NCBI GenBank assembly: GCA_037447655.1
Contig: JBBHKE010000824.1
Coordinates: 1-64,000, forward strand
Length of the DNA: 64,000 nucleotides
Direction: 5' to 3'
From: Zygnema cylindricum
Lineage: Eukaryota > Streptophyta > Zygnematophyceae > Zygnematales > Zygnemataceae
The position numbers and the translations under genes are program-made. The notes below the pieces were generated by a model. It saw only the letters and a list, made by a program, of their open reading frames with translations. It was not told the origin of the DNA and searched no databases. Position 1 is the stretch's first letter; each line of letters opens with the position of its first letter. Below, in pieces: positions 1 through 8,426 of this stretch.

Positions 1-171
1 GTAAACCTCTGGATAGCCTAGGTAGCCATGGCTCTAGCTTCCTCTCCAATTTCTCAGTGACTGCGACAAGTTTGAGAGTTGGAGAGAGAAGTTAGAGGTA
101 GACTGCCTCGGCTTCTTTCTATATTTCTATTCAGACCAAGAAAATACTTTAAAAGACCATTAATTTCTACT
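1..171 (-). repeat. Copia LTR fragment (half-tRNA-primed family)
   Basis: These bases match, nearly base for base, the right end of the LTRs that finish near 55137 and 60559. Shared landmarks are the GTAAACCTCTGGATAGC start, the CTCAGTGACTGCGACAAGTTT stretch cut here to 20 bases, and the ATTAATTTCTAC end. The element orientation is therefore minus. The window edge cuts it, so a solo LTR cannot be told from the end of a longer element. Confidence 0.8.
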
Positions 172-189
172 CAAAGTAGTTCCAAAAAA

Positions 190-930
190 TAACGTGTGAC
201 CACAAATTGTAGACGTTCACAACCGTCATAGGTATTGTCGATGTATAGAATCGTCACAAGCGTAAGTTACGATTTCGTTATTACAGACATAGGGACACTT
301 CAAAACTGGGTCCGACAGATCCGCGCTAAATACAAAGTAAGTTTGGTAAGTTACAAGTACATGGGGACATACCCTTAGCCGCAAAAATGGAATCTAATCG
401 CGAACCGTTACGCTGAACATGGAGACAAATTAAAGGAAGACGTACGACATGTATAAATTCGCACGAAACAAAACTTTGTACAAAATATAAAAGCATACCC
501 GCGTATAAATATTAATGAAACTAAAATGACGTGTCGTCACGCGCGACCAAATGAAGCCACACTATTTACGAATCAATATTCTTACATTGAATAAGTACTT
601 CGCATTGATTCACATTGTCGGTGTGTGCTTTCATATTGGAGCTCACGTGAAGTGAGTAACTACATGCGCGCAGCCATTTTATTTATACGTGGCTGCCTCG
701 GTTTCGTTAGTGTAAACTTGCGTCGGCCGTGTGAATTGGCTTTTTTTTTCATGACGGTCGACGTTCGCAAGCGCGACAGTTTTTTAGACGTTGTTACAAT
801 AATTCGCTAGTCAAAGTTGTTCGATGAATTGACCGTCAAATGTGAACTTAAAGGTACGTAGCTTGTACAAAATTGTACTTTAAATGTACAATTTCTAACA
901 ACTACCTACGCGCAGCAAAAATCGTCTATG
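190..930. repeat. Diverged dispersed repeat, partner of 14160-14720
   Basis: Blocks of this stretch recur in the same order at about 14160-14720, including the ACCGTCA...GGTATTGTCGA block, the CATGGGG...TACnCT block and the TACGTGGctgCCTCGGTTT / ACATGTGGTTGTCGCAGTTT block. It contains the right end of a MITE of the GGGTATGTCCCCATG family, which ends at 374 and is followed by TTA (375-377). Homology continues past that end in both places, so the MITE was probably already in place when the larger block was copied. No gene was recognised; the short open frame at 625-810 is not supported by anything else. Confidence 0.6.
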
Positions 931-1012
931 CGATTAGCAATTCCCAAAATAGAATTATATATTGTATTTCAAGTTTTTTTTTTTTTAAAAGGCCACCGAA
1001 ATAGCCTTATTT

Positions 1013-1035
1013 ACTCTAATAGCGATTGGCGGTGT
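1013..1035. repeat. Terminal inverted repeat of the TA-flanked MITE family
   Basis: CTAATAGCGATTGGCGGTG followed by TA is the right-end terminal sequence of the family fully seen at 2264-2822. No matching left end is visible upstream, so this is a fragment. Confidence 0.6.
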
Positions 1036-1057
1036 ACTGTACTTGTATACCAAGTAC

Positions 1058-2127
1058 TAGTGTTGGGTATCGAGGACCATTTGCCGATATTCGATATATA
1101 TCGAATTTTAGGTACCCAATAATCGATATATCGCTTCGATACATCGAAATTCAAATTATCGCGATATATCGAAACTTCTAAAAAAAAAAAAAAAATCTTG
1201 CTAGTCAATTATCTGAAGAAGAGAAGGACAGTTGTCAAAGTGGTGGAGGATGTTTTTTTTTTTTCACGGAAATTGCGAATCGGAAACTATAAATGGATTA
1301 ATTGAAAACCTAATTAATTGAGAATTGATTAGCTACAACTGCTAGAACTACGTGCCGCTGCTGCCAAAACTAGTGCTACTGCAGATGCTAGTACTAGCTA
1401 TTGCTGCTGGCAATGCTACTGCAACAGGTAGTACTAGCTACTACTACTCCAATTAATAAAAATAAGAATAAGATTTTACAATATGTACACTTCAAAAAAT
1501 ATTAATAATAATAAGAATAAAAGTTCACATTTTATACACTTCAAAAAATAATAAATGAAAATAATAATTAAAACTCACATTCTGTACACTTCAAAAAATG
1601 ATTAATAAAAATAAGAATAAAATATCACATTTTATACACTTCATAAAATATTGAATAAAAATAATAATAAGAATTCTCATTTTGTACACTTCAAAAATTA
1701 ATAAATAAAAGTAATAATAAAAATTCATGCCTGAAACGAACATTCTGCAATTTTTTTTTTCATATCATATTTTGACTAAAGTAGTGTGGGTTTCAAGTTT
1801 TCATATGTGAAGTTCTATGCCGTAGTACGTACTAAATAAGTAACTATATGAATAAGTATTATAGTGTTAGTACTTTTTTGTCGGTTACATTTTGCGGCGT
1901 TACCTTTTAAGTCACGGAACGAAAACCAAGTCGTACGTCACGTTTCAGAAAATTGTCGTTATCGCTAAAACAACATATTAAATAAAAAAATTATTTTATA
2001 AAATACAATATATCGCGATAATTTATGTTGGTCACGGTACGATGTATCAAGAACTTTCCTCGATCGATATTCGATATATCGAATATCGAAATTATCGCGA
2101 TATATAACTACCCGATACCCAACACTA
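1058..2127. mobile_element. hAT-like MITE, 1,070 bp
   Basis: The left end reads TAGTGTTGGGTATCGA and the right end is its reverse complement (CGATACCCAACACTA), giving inverted repeats of at least 15 bp. Inside them, both ends carry more AT-rich inverted matter (CGATATATCG blocks at 1085-1175 and 2055-2105). The eight flanking bases are CCAAGTAC on the left and CAAATTAC on the right, six of eight identical, which fits a worn 8-bp hAT target duplication. There is no transposase. The interior holds a five-copy tandem array (about 1485-1730) and a GCTACTGC-rich stretch (1345-1450). Superfamily assignment is inferred from end sequence and duplication length. Confidence 0.72.
1485..1735. repeat. 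About 50-bp tandem repeat, five copies
   Basis: A unit of about 50 bp beginning TACACTTCAAAAAAT and ending CACATTTTG recurs five times with AT-rich drift between copies. It lies wholly inside the hAT-like MITE. Confidence 0.75.
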
Positions 2128-2135
2128 CAAATTAC

Positions 2136-2256
2136 CATAATCAAACAATTAGAATGTATGATTTTTTCCAAAATTTTCAAATTCTTAAATAGTGTACGCC
2201 AGTATAATTATTATTATAGGCTAATCAAACTCCCACGCTAATAACGATTGGCGGTG
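2136..2256. mobile_element. Right end of a TA-flanked MITE, interrupted by the hAT-like MITE
   Basis: This 121-bp stretch is homologous to 2700-2822: AACAATTAGAATGTATG, then TTTTCCAAAATTTTCAAATTC, ending ACGCTAATAACGATTGGCGG plus TG. It starts just after the hAT-like MITE, so that element appears to have landed in this copy. The left end of the copy is not found. Confidence 0.65.
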
Positions 2257-2263
2257 TACTATA

Positions 2264-2822
2264 CACCGCCAATCGCTATTAGCGTTGTGTACGCTAATTC
2301 CATCCCGCTTTTATTTTTTTTATTCTCCATTAGCAAAGTTCATTTTATTTTTTTCTTTACTCTATTTAGGGTTAATTTTTTAGTACCGTACAAAATGGAA
2401 GTACGCCATCAGTTAATTAGTGTGGTGGACGGACAGTGTCAGACCGTACATAATTGTACCTTTTTAAGTGAAAAAGTATAATTAATGAGTTTTAGTAGCC
2501 GCGGATGCATGAGAATGTGCGCTCTAAAAAGGGGGTCTAATCGGGTTGTCAAGTATCACGTTCGCACATATTCGTCCAGCAACCACGTTTCGACTGTGTG
2601 AACGTACGATTTGTGTATGATTTGTCAGATTTTGTACAAATACCTATATTGGTGTAAGCATGTTTGCGACCGACATTTACTTTTTTCAAAGAACCAAATA
2701 AAAATTATTAAACAATTAGAATGTATGTTTTTTTCAAAATTTTCAAATTCTTAATTAGCGTAAACCACGGTAATTTATCATGTACGCTAAAGAAAGTTCT
2801 ACGCTAATAACGATTGGCGGTG
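2264..2822. mobile_element. TA-flanked MITE, 559 bp (Tc1/mariner-like ends)
   Basis: The left end CACCGCCAATCGCTATTAGC and the right end CTAATAACGATTGGCGGTG form near-perfect terminal inverted repeats of about 20 bp, and TA flanks both sides (2262-2263 and 2823-2824). Right-end relatives occur at 1013-1035, 2136-2256 and about 17640-17670, with more diverged forms near 12669 and 15575. No transposase is encoded. A TA duplication is typical of Tc1/mariner-type MITEs, but assignment from the ends alone is tentative. Confidence 0.78.
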
Positions 2823-2879
2823 TAGTGAAGAGCTCCGTACTACTTTGAAGAGTGTCCCAATGTGCGAAAATGAAATCGG

Positions 2880-3735
2880 AACTTTGACATGTGACGGCTG
2901 TAGACGTAGGTACAACTTTTTGACGGTTGACGACGACTACGAAATTGGTGACGCGAACAAAAACAACTACAATTGTAGACGTCTACATTTTTGTAATTAT
3001 GTGACATGACAGATGTTTAGGGTTTGTGACATTGTCACGTCACGCTCACTTGTGACAACGTCGACGTCACAGATTTAAGAACTTTCGGCCATGGTTACCC
3101 GATTTCGTTTTCTCGACTTTTTTCGCTCTACTTGCCATAATAACAAAAATAAAGTAGTCAAAAGGATTATTTTTCAAATATCTTTCATTTCATACCATCT
3201 TTGCCGTGCCTCATTCTAAAAAGTATGAGATAAAAGTGATAGTGTGAGAGGGAGAGGGGAGAGGCGACGACGACGCAAAATTCTACCAAGGACACATGAA
3301 TGAAAGTGGAGGTCCGAGACCCCTGCATATTTTTTTCCGTACATGCGCGTGACGGGCAGGGAGAAAAATAGTGAGTACTCTCCCTCGTCTTAAAATTTTC
3401 CCACTCGTGTGTCGCGTGCGTGTGTCGTTTTTCATTCGTTGTTTGGGCGATACTTTCCCTGAACTCTAGTCGCGAGGCGATTTTGATGAAGTTTTTTGAC
3501 AGGCTGGATTCTTTTTGCCGGGGGTCGAAAAAAGGAAAAACGCCAAAATGCGTTCACATGACAACAATATGAAGTACATTCAAAGTATCGACTTGACGTT
3601 TGCTGTATTTTTAAAGAATTGATTTTTTTGTACGGCTAAAAATTTTCTCGTACGGAACTGCGTTGTGGGTGAAAACGACAGATTAAAGTCGATAGTTTAA
3701 CACACAGGGACGTACCCTATATCAATAATTACTTG
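2880..3735. repeat. Diverged direct repeat, copy 1
   Basis: Matches 3750-4640 in order: the TGTAGACGTCTACA-type blocks, GTGACATTGTCACGTCA, then GAAAGTGGAGGTCCGAGACC and TACATGCGCGTGACG. The copies differ by many substitutions and indels, so the duplication is old or represents two insertions of one element. No coding sense was seen. Confidence 0.6.
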
Positions 3736-3749
3736 CGCCTTCATTACTT

Positions 3750-4640
3750 TAAATGTGTGACAATTGTAGACGTCTACAAAATGTGCGGCAATCTACGAAA
3801 CGAAATGTAGATGACTACGAAACTTCTCAAAATTAGTGACGTCTACAAAATCAGCAACGGTTGTAGACGTCGAGTTTTCTGTGACATTGCGAAGTCATGC
3901 TACCTTGTGACGTCATAAGTACATAGATTTTCTACCATGGCTTCTCTATTTCTTTTTCTTATATTTCATCATTCGATATGCCATCAACCTAAGACCAAAA
4001 TTATCCAAAAAAAAGAAAAAGAAACTCTTTCATTTGATACTATTATTGTTGCGTTTCATTTAAAGAAGAGAGAAAGAGGAGCGGTCACGCAAGAAAGAGG
4101 GGGAGAGACGAGGACGACATAAACTTTTACAAAGGACCCATAAATGAAAGTGGAGGTTCGAGACCCCAACGATTTTTTTTCGTTACTTGCTTGTCATTTT
4201 CGTACGTACATGCGCGTGACGAGCAAGGAAAAAAATACCGTGTACTCTCCCTTGTTCAAATGTTTTCGAAGACATTTCACGCGTGCAATACCGGTTTGCT
4301 ATTTGTCAATCGGGTATTATTTTAGTTAAAATCAGGTCGCGATTTGATTCCAGTACAAGTGTGAAGATGAGATGGCGTGACGTGGATGTGGGTCGAAATG
4401 ATAATAACGCTAAATTGACGTACTTTCCAAGTTCCAAGATGACGCAAAATGTACTTTCGTTCTTGCCCATTTTTCGTAAGGCGTAAGATTTTCTCGTTGC
4501 ACGTCCCATTTTCTGTGAGAACGACGAAAAAATACCCTTACTTGAACACACATGGGCACACACCCACACATATTGTGAAACTTCAAAAGCGTCGCCTCGT
4601 TCGCACGTAAGAAACTTGTGAGAAAAAAGATTCGCGCAAA
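3750..4640. repeat. Diverged direct repeat, copy 2
   Basis: Partner of 2880-3735. Open frames here (for example 4306-4728 on the minus strand, 140 residues) have no domain-like composition and lie in the repeat, so they are not treated as genes. Confidence 0.6.
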
Positions 4641-5124
4641 ATTTGACGCCTTTGTCACGTTGCGTTCGCATGTACATGATTTTCTTGCATCCACGTAATA
4701 CAGAAAAAACTGAGACTAAAAGTTCCAAAGCTCCAAAAAGATATCGCCAACATGGAAACCTCCCCTAAGTCAAATGTTCCTGGACTAACATGAGTCACAC
4801 CATAGTTCAAAAGTAGGCGTTTTATGGTAGGCCTTTGGTAGGCGCAAGTTGTGTTATGGGCTTTCCATGTGATCTTCTAAGATCGCTACTTTGATCGCTA
4901 CTTTGATCAGCGACCGTCCGATGACGTTTAATTCTTTATCGAACGATGTGCAACTCAACCCTGTTACTTTTTTTTTCATTTTGCGACCAATATAACAGGA
5001 TTGATCCGTAGTTTGATCGAGGATATTGATTTTTGATTTTGATTTGAAATCCAAGTAAAATCCCCCGGTTCTCTCCCCTTCCCCCCCCGGCTAAGAGCAA
5101 TCAATTTACAAATCCGCCGAAAAG
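4640..5124. other. Unassigned AT-rich DNA
   Basis: No gene, bounded transposon or RNA is visible. Simple local duplications occur (GATCGCTACTTTGATC twice near 4885). It ends at the left edge of the first TRIM LTR. Confidence 0.5.
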
Positions 5125-5404
5125 TGTTGAAAATTTCGGAGGAAAATCGGACGTGCACCAGGGATGGTGCACCCACAGCCGATATTCAATAAAATCGACT
5201 CACCAATAACGATATCCGGGCTGGTGGAGCAGTGGTTAGCGCATTCACAGCTACAGTGAAAGGTCCTAGGTTTAAATCCTTGCTGGCTCATCATTCCCTT
5301 TTAACGGGATCGTCCCTTCTATCCCTCAATTCTACGAATCTTAACATGGTATTAGAGCCATGGGGACTAGGTTACAAGTGGACATTAAGTGGCTACCTCT
5401 CGAG
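5125..5404 (+). mobile_element. TRIM-type LTR with primer-binding site (plus strand)
   Basis: A 222-bp LTR runs from TGTTGAAAATTTCGG at 5125 to CTTAACA at 5346. It is followed at once by TGGTATTAGAGCC (5347-5359), which matches the complement of the initiator tRNA-Met 3' end at 12 of 13 positions. The next about 45 bp (GGGGACTAGG...GGCTACCTCTCGAG) match the short internal part of the minus-strand TRIM at 6893-7308. The second LTR expected after CTCGAG is missing and a hairpin-forming sequence follows instead. No coding capacity, as is normal for TRIMs. Confidence 0.72.
5218..5290 (+). other. tRNA-Val-like cloverleaf inside the TRIM LTR
   Basis: A 73-nt stretch aligns without gaps to the cloverleaf at 7141-7213. 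It has a box-A-like TGGTGGAGCAGTGG, an anticodon-arm hairpin TTCAC/GTGAA with a 7-nt loop, and a box-B-like AGGTTTAAATCC. Its acceptor and T stems are weaker than in the other copy (several G-T pairs). It sits mid-LTR and lacks U33, so I read it as a tRNA-derived module and not a working tRNA gene. Confidence 0.6.
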
Positions 5405-5508
5405 TGGATTGGCGGACGCCATGAAATTATCCCAAATTCAATTCAATTTCTCTTTCCAATGCATTGATTTTTCTCTTGTGTATAATTTCATGGCGTCCCC
5501 CAATCCAC
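5404..5508. repeat. 27-bp inverted repeat with 51-bp spacer
   Basis: Bases 5404-5430 (GTGGATTGGCGGACGCCATG...) and 5482-5508 are reverse complements at 26 of 27 positions, so a transcript could form a strong hairpin. It begins exactly where the TRIM internal region stops. It could be the end of another foldback element or a hairpin RNA locus; the sequence does not decide. Confidence 0.7.
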
Positions 5509-5512
5509 CTCC

Positions 5513-6830
5513 AATAGTTTTTCTGTCTCTCAAACAAAGTGGAAGTCATCACACACTGCAATGACCTCATTAAACGCACATCTGATGCAACAAAAATTTG
5601 ATGCCTAGACCTCACTAAATGAGGATCTTATGTAGTGCTTCCTATCCACGGTCCCCACAACATCAACCTTAGGGAGTCCCTGTCCTTGTCTATGAAGCGA
5701 ACCTCGAGTCCTTCTCCATCTTAACTAGTACCTCGTCCGCAGATCCCGATTTTGAGAAATTGCAGAGGTGCTCCCACCACAGATTTTTGCTCCGATCTAC
5801 TTTTTCTCTCTCCCTTTTGTCAGATTCCATTAAAATTTTAACCTTATAGAAACCCTCCGAGACACCTTAATTCCTTCGTCGACGGATGAAATTAAGTGTT
5901 TCCAAATTGCAGAATTATTCAGATTTAGTTCTCTTTAGTTTAAATCTTGGTCTGATTTCTGAAAGCTGAGAAATGTTATGTCGAAATACCCCTTTAGTTC
6001 TTGCTCCACTATTTTCTATTTTACCATTGAAGTAAATGCAAATTGTCCTGATGCTCAAGATTGGAAATCTTAAAGTTGAATATCATATCAGCTTCAGGCT
6101 TTAGTCTATCTCCAAGTATTATTCCTTTGGAAATCGAGGTAAACATGGAAAAAAGTTGCTTTAGGATTGGAAATTTTACCATCGGTACAATTTGGTTTTT
6201 TTTTATTTAAACATTTTACTTTAACGCTAAGAGACAATTACGTAAAGTTGAGTCCAATGCTGGTCAAAATAAAAGAACTTTTGCCTAATCAGCCCCATTT
6301 TTGTGTGACACCGCATCTTCATAAGCTGTCCTTATAATCCTTTATAGATTATTTATTTATGAAAAATCTACAGAATTTGATCAGCAAATCTCTGTGGACA
6401 ATCACGTTTCTGCCCTTATTCGTTAACATTTGTCGGTAGACGTTCAGGATATTGACAAAAATACAAAAAAAGGTAAATCAACAACTCTGATTAGCCCATA
6501 CTAGATTCAGTGATTACAAGTATTTTGCTTAGCCTCAGGCCGTGTGTCAAAAATATTCTTATCATTTTCGAATGCAAGATTTTCAATTCAGCCAACAATC
6601 TTGGTGCTAATGCACACGTCACTATTTCTTTCACGAGTAAAAATATGATTTTATCTGATTTTGATTAAAACCGAATTTTGCTAAATGAAAAAACTTCGTA
6701 TCAATTTGTCATAAAAACATTGCATGGGACTCAAGGCTTAGACTCGGTAGACTTCCAAAAGTCTTGACTGCTGAACAAGAACTGTCACGTGTTAGAGATG
6801 TTTCAAATGTGACAGTCACAAAAAGACAAG
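5513..6830. other. Unrecognised AT-rich stretch
   Basis: All frames are broken by frequent stops and I recognise no domain. A weak echo of a copia gag-like N-terminus is legible just after the hairpin, but it is too short to call. It lies between two TRIM copies in opposite orientation. Confidence 0.4.
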
Positions 6831-6892
6831 GTAATATCAAGCACAGCTACAAAGAAATAAAGATAAAAAGGGGAAATTATCGTCAAATAAAC

Positions 6893-7308
6893 TGTGAATT
6901 TACTAACCACTGTACCACCAGCTCGGATGTTATGCTGGTGGGTCCAATTTTATATAGTTTTTAGTGTGGTTTTTACCACAATTCCGGGTATCGAGCGGTA
7001 CACTTTTCGTACTTCGACACCCCCCCTCGAGAGGTAGCCGGTCATAATTGTCCACGTAAACCTAGTCCCCCTGGCTTTGATACCATGTTAAGATTCCTAG
7101 AATCGGGGGATAGAATGGACGATCCCAATAAAGGGATTGATGAGCCGGCCAGGATTTGAATCTGGGACCTTTCACTGTAGCTGTGAATGTACTAACCACT
7201 GTACCACCAGCTCAGATGTTATGCTGGTGGGTCTAATTTTATATAGCTTTTAGTGTGGTTTTTACCACAATTCCGGGTATTGAGCGGTACACTTTTCGTA
7301 CTTCAACA
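6893..7308 (-). mobile_element. TRIM element (minus strand), 5' LTR complete, 3' LTR truncated
   Basis: Read on the minus strand: a 5' LTR of 223 bp (7308 down to 7086, TGTTGAAGTACG...CTTAACA); a primer-binding site TGGTATCAAAGCC (7085-7073, 12 of 13 matches to the initiator tRNA-Met complement); a 44-bp internal stretch; a G-run polypurine tract (7028-7020); and a second LTR starting TGTCGAAGTACG at 7019. That LTR is cut after about 125 bp, within the tRNA-like part. The LTR has CTATATAAAA as a likely TATA box. There are no genes inside. A 61-bp host sequence flanks both sides (6833-6893 and 7308-7368). Confidence 0.8.
7141..7213 (-). other. tRNA-Val-like cloverleaf inside the TRIM LTR
   Basis: On the minus strand this folds as a full cloverleaf: acceptor GAGCTGG/CCGGCTC (one G-T), D stem GTAC/GTAC with an AGTGGTTA loop, anticodon stem TTCAC/GTGAA with a 7-nt loop AGCTACA, a 5-nt variable region, T stem CCAGA/CCTGG (one mismatch) with loop TTCAAAT, and discriminator A. 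Length and spacing are those of a type I tRNA, and the sequence most resembles plant tRNA-Val. The loop has G where U33 is universal, and the position-34 triplet would be CTA. A tRNA-derived promoter or packaging module is more likely than a functional tRNA. Confidence 0.65.
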
Positions 7309-7878
7309 ATATCAAGCACAGCCACAAAGAAAAGAAGAACAAAAAGGGAAATTATCGTCGAATAAACTTAGCCACATTCCATCCATTGAAAGAAAGAGAA
7401 ACCACAGTTTGGAAGGTCTTCAATTTCAATTCAGTCCATATTCCAATGGCATACACATACCAGAAAATAAAAACAACGATATGTTGTTTTTTTTTTTTCA
7501 AAATGGTAAATAGAATGGAAAATGTACTATCATACTCTATAGCATAATTATTTCTCCAAGCATCTCATATGGAGATAAACTACTGAAAAATGGCTAGTTT
7601 CCTAAAATTATAAAGGGGAATGATACAACCAACAAACAAAATTGATCTCAAAAAATTTCCCCAAAAGTCTGAAAGAACCCGTAGCGACTTATTCATCGTT
7701 TTGTTTTTTTAACCCAACGTCATAAACTTGTTGGGAACTCTCCAAAAAAAATTATCCATATATTTTATTGGCGACGCCATTTCATACTCCTCTTTTGCTT
7801 ATGTTTCTCAACGGGCCGTGCAAGAATGGGAATAGAGTTAAGAAAAAAAAAAAAAAAATCAAAACGAATGGAGTTTCT
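7309..7878. other. Intergenic DNA downstream of the beta-helix gene
   Basis: AT-rich with several homopolymer runs; no gene was recognised. It includes one copy (7308-7368) of the 61-bp sequence that flanks the TRIM, and presumably the 3' untranslated region of the minus-strand gene ending at 7879. Confidence 0.4.
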
Positions 7879-8426
7879 TCATGATGGTGAATATGGAATA
7901 TAAGGAGAATAAATGTTGAATTTTTGAAAAAAGCTAGCCTCGTTTGTTAGTTTCGGACCGACCTCACTCCGTTTCACCGCCTGAAAATTCGGACGGACTT
8001 GATAAATTGGCGACGCCGGATTCGAAATTCCGTAATCTCCCTTCGTCGGATCATCGAAAGTGAGTTGCGTACGATTGAACAGTGCGTACGAAATTTTGTT
8101 GAGATACGGAACTGTCGGAACGCTCGAGTTACAATTACGGAAAACTGGAGTCCACGTGGCAGACATGTTGTACATGACCATATCGACGGTGGATTCCGTC
8201 GGGAGGCCGCTGCAGTTTCCGGATTGTTCTGGAGTGGCGGCTAAAGAACTGTTCCACGGGACGCCAGTTAAGTTACGGTCGGGGTTGCACGGAACGCCGT
8301 CGATCGAGGTCAAGGAACAGATCGTACGGTAACGGGGCCAATTCTGCAGTTTCGAAAGTTCACCCCATTCACTGAAATTAGTATTGGCGGTTTCACGCGT
8401 ATTAGTGTATAGCCACATGAGGCTCG
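7879..8426 (-). CDS. Beta-helix gene exon 6 (last)
   Basis: About 182 codons ending in TGA at 7879-7881. The acceptor drawn here is GTGGACAG, but it is phase 1 while exon 5 ends in phase 0, so the true 5' edge may be another AG nearby (for example after TTGAAAG) or exon 5 may use another donor. Rich in N-X-S/T sites and Cys. Confidence 0.65.

Noticed and set aside
1485-1735. CRISPR-like array
   Set aside because: About 50-bp units directly abut with no unique spacers; it is a minisatellite in a MITE.
4306-4728. 140-residue minus-strand frame
   Set aside because: Lies in a dispersed repeat, no domain-like composition, and the sister repeat has no matching frame.
7141-7213. A functional tRNA-Val gene
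   Set aside because: Cloverleaf is good but U33 is replaced, the anticodon position reads CTA, and it sits inside an LTR present in several copies.
8060-8332. Plus-strand frames opposite exon 6
   Set aside because: Antisense shadows of the beta-helix coding exon.
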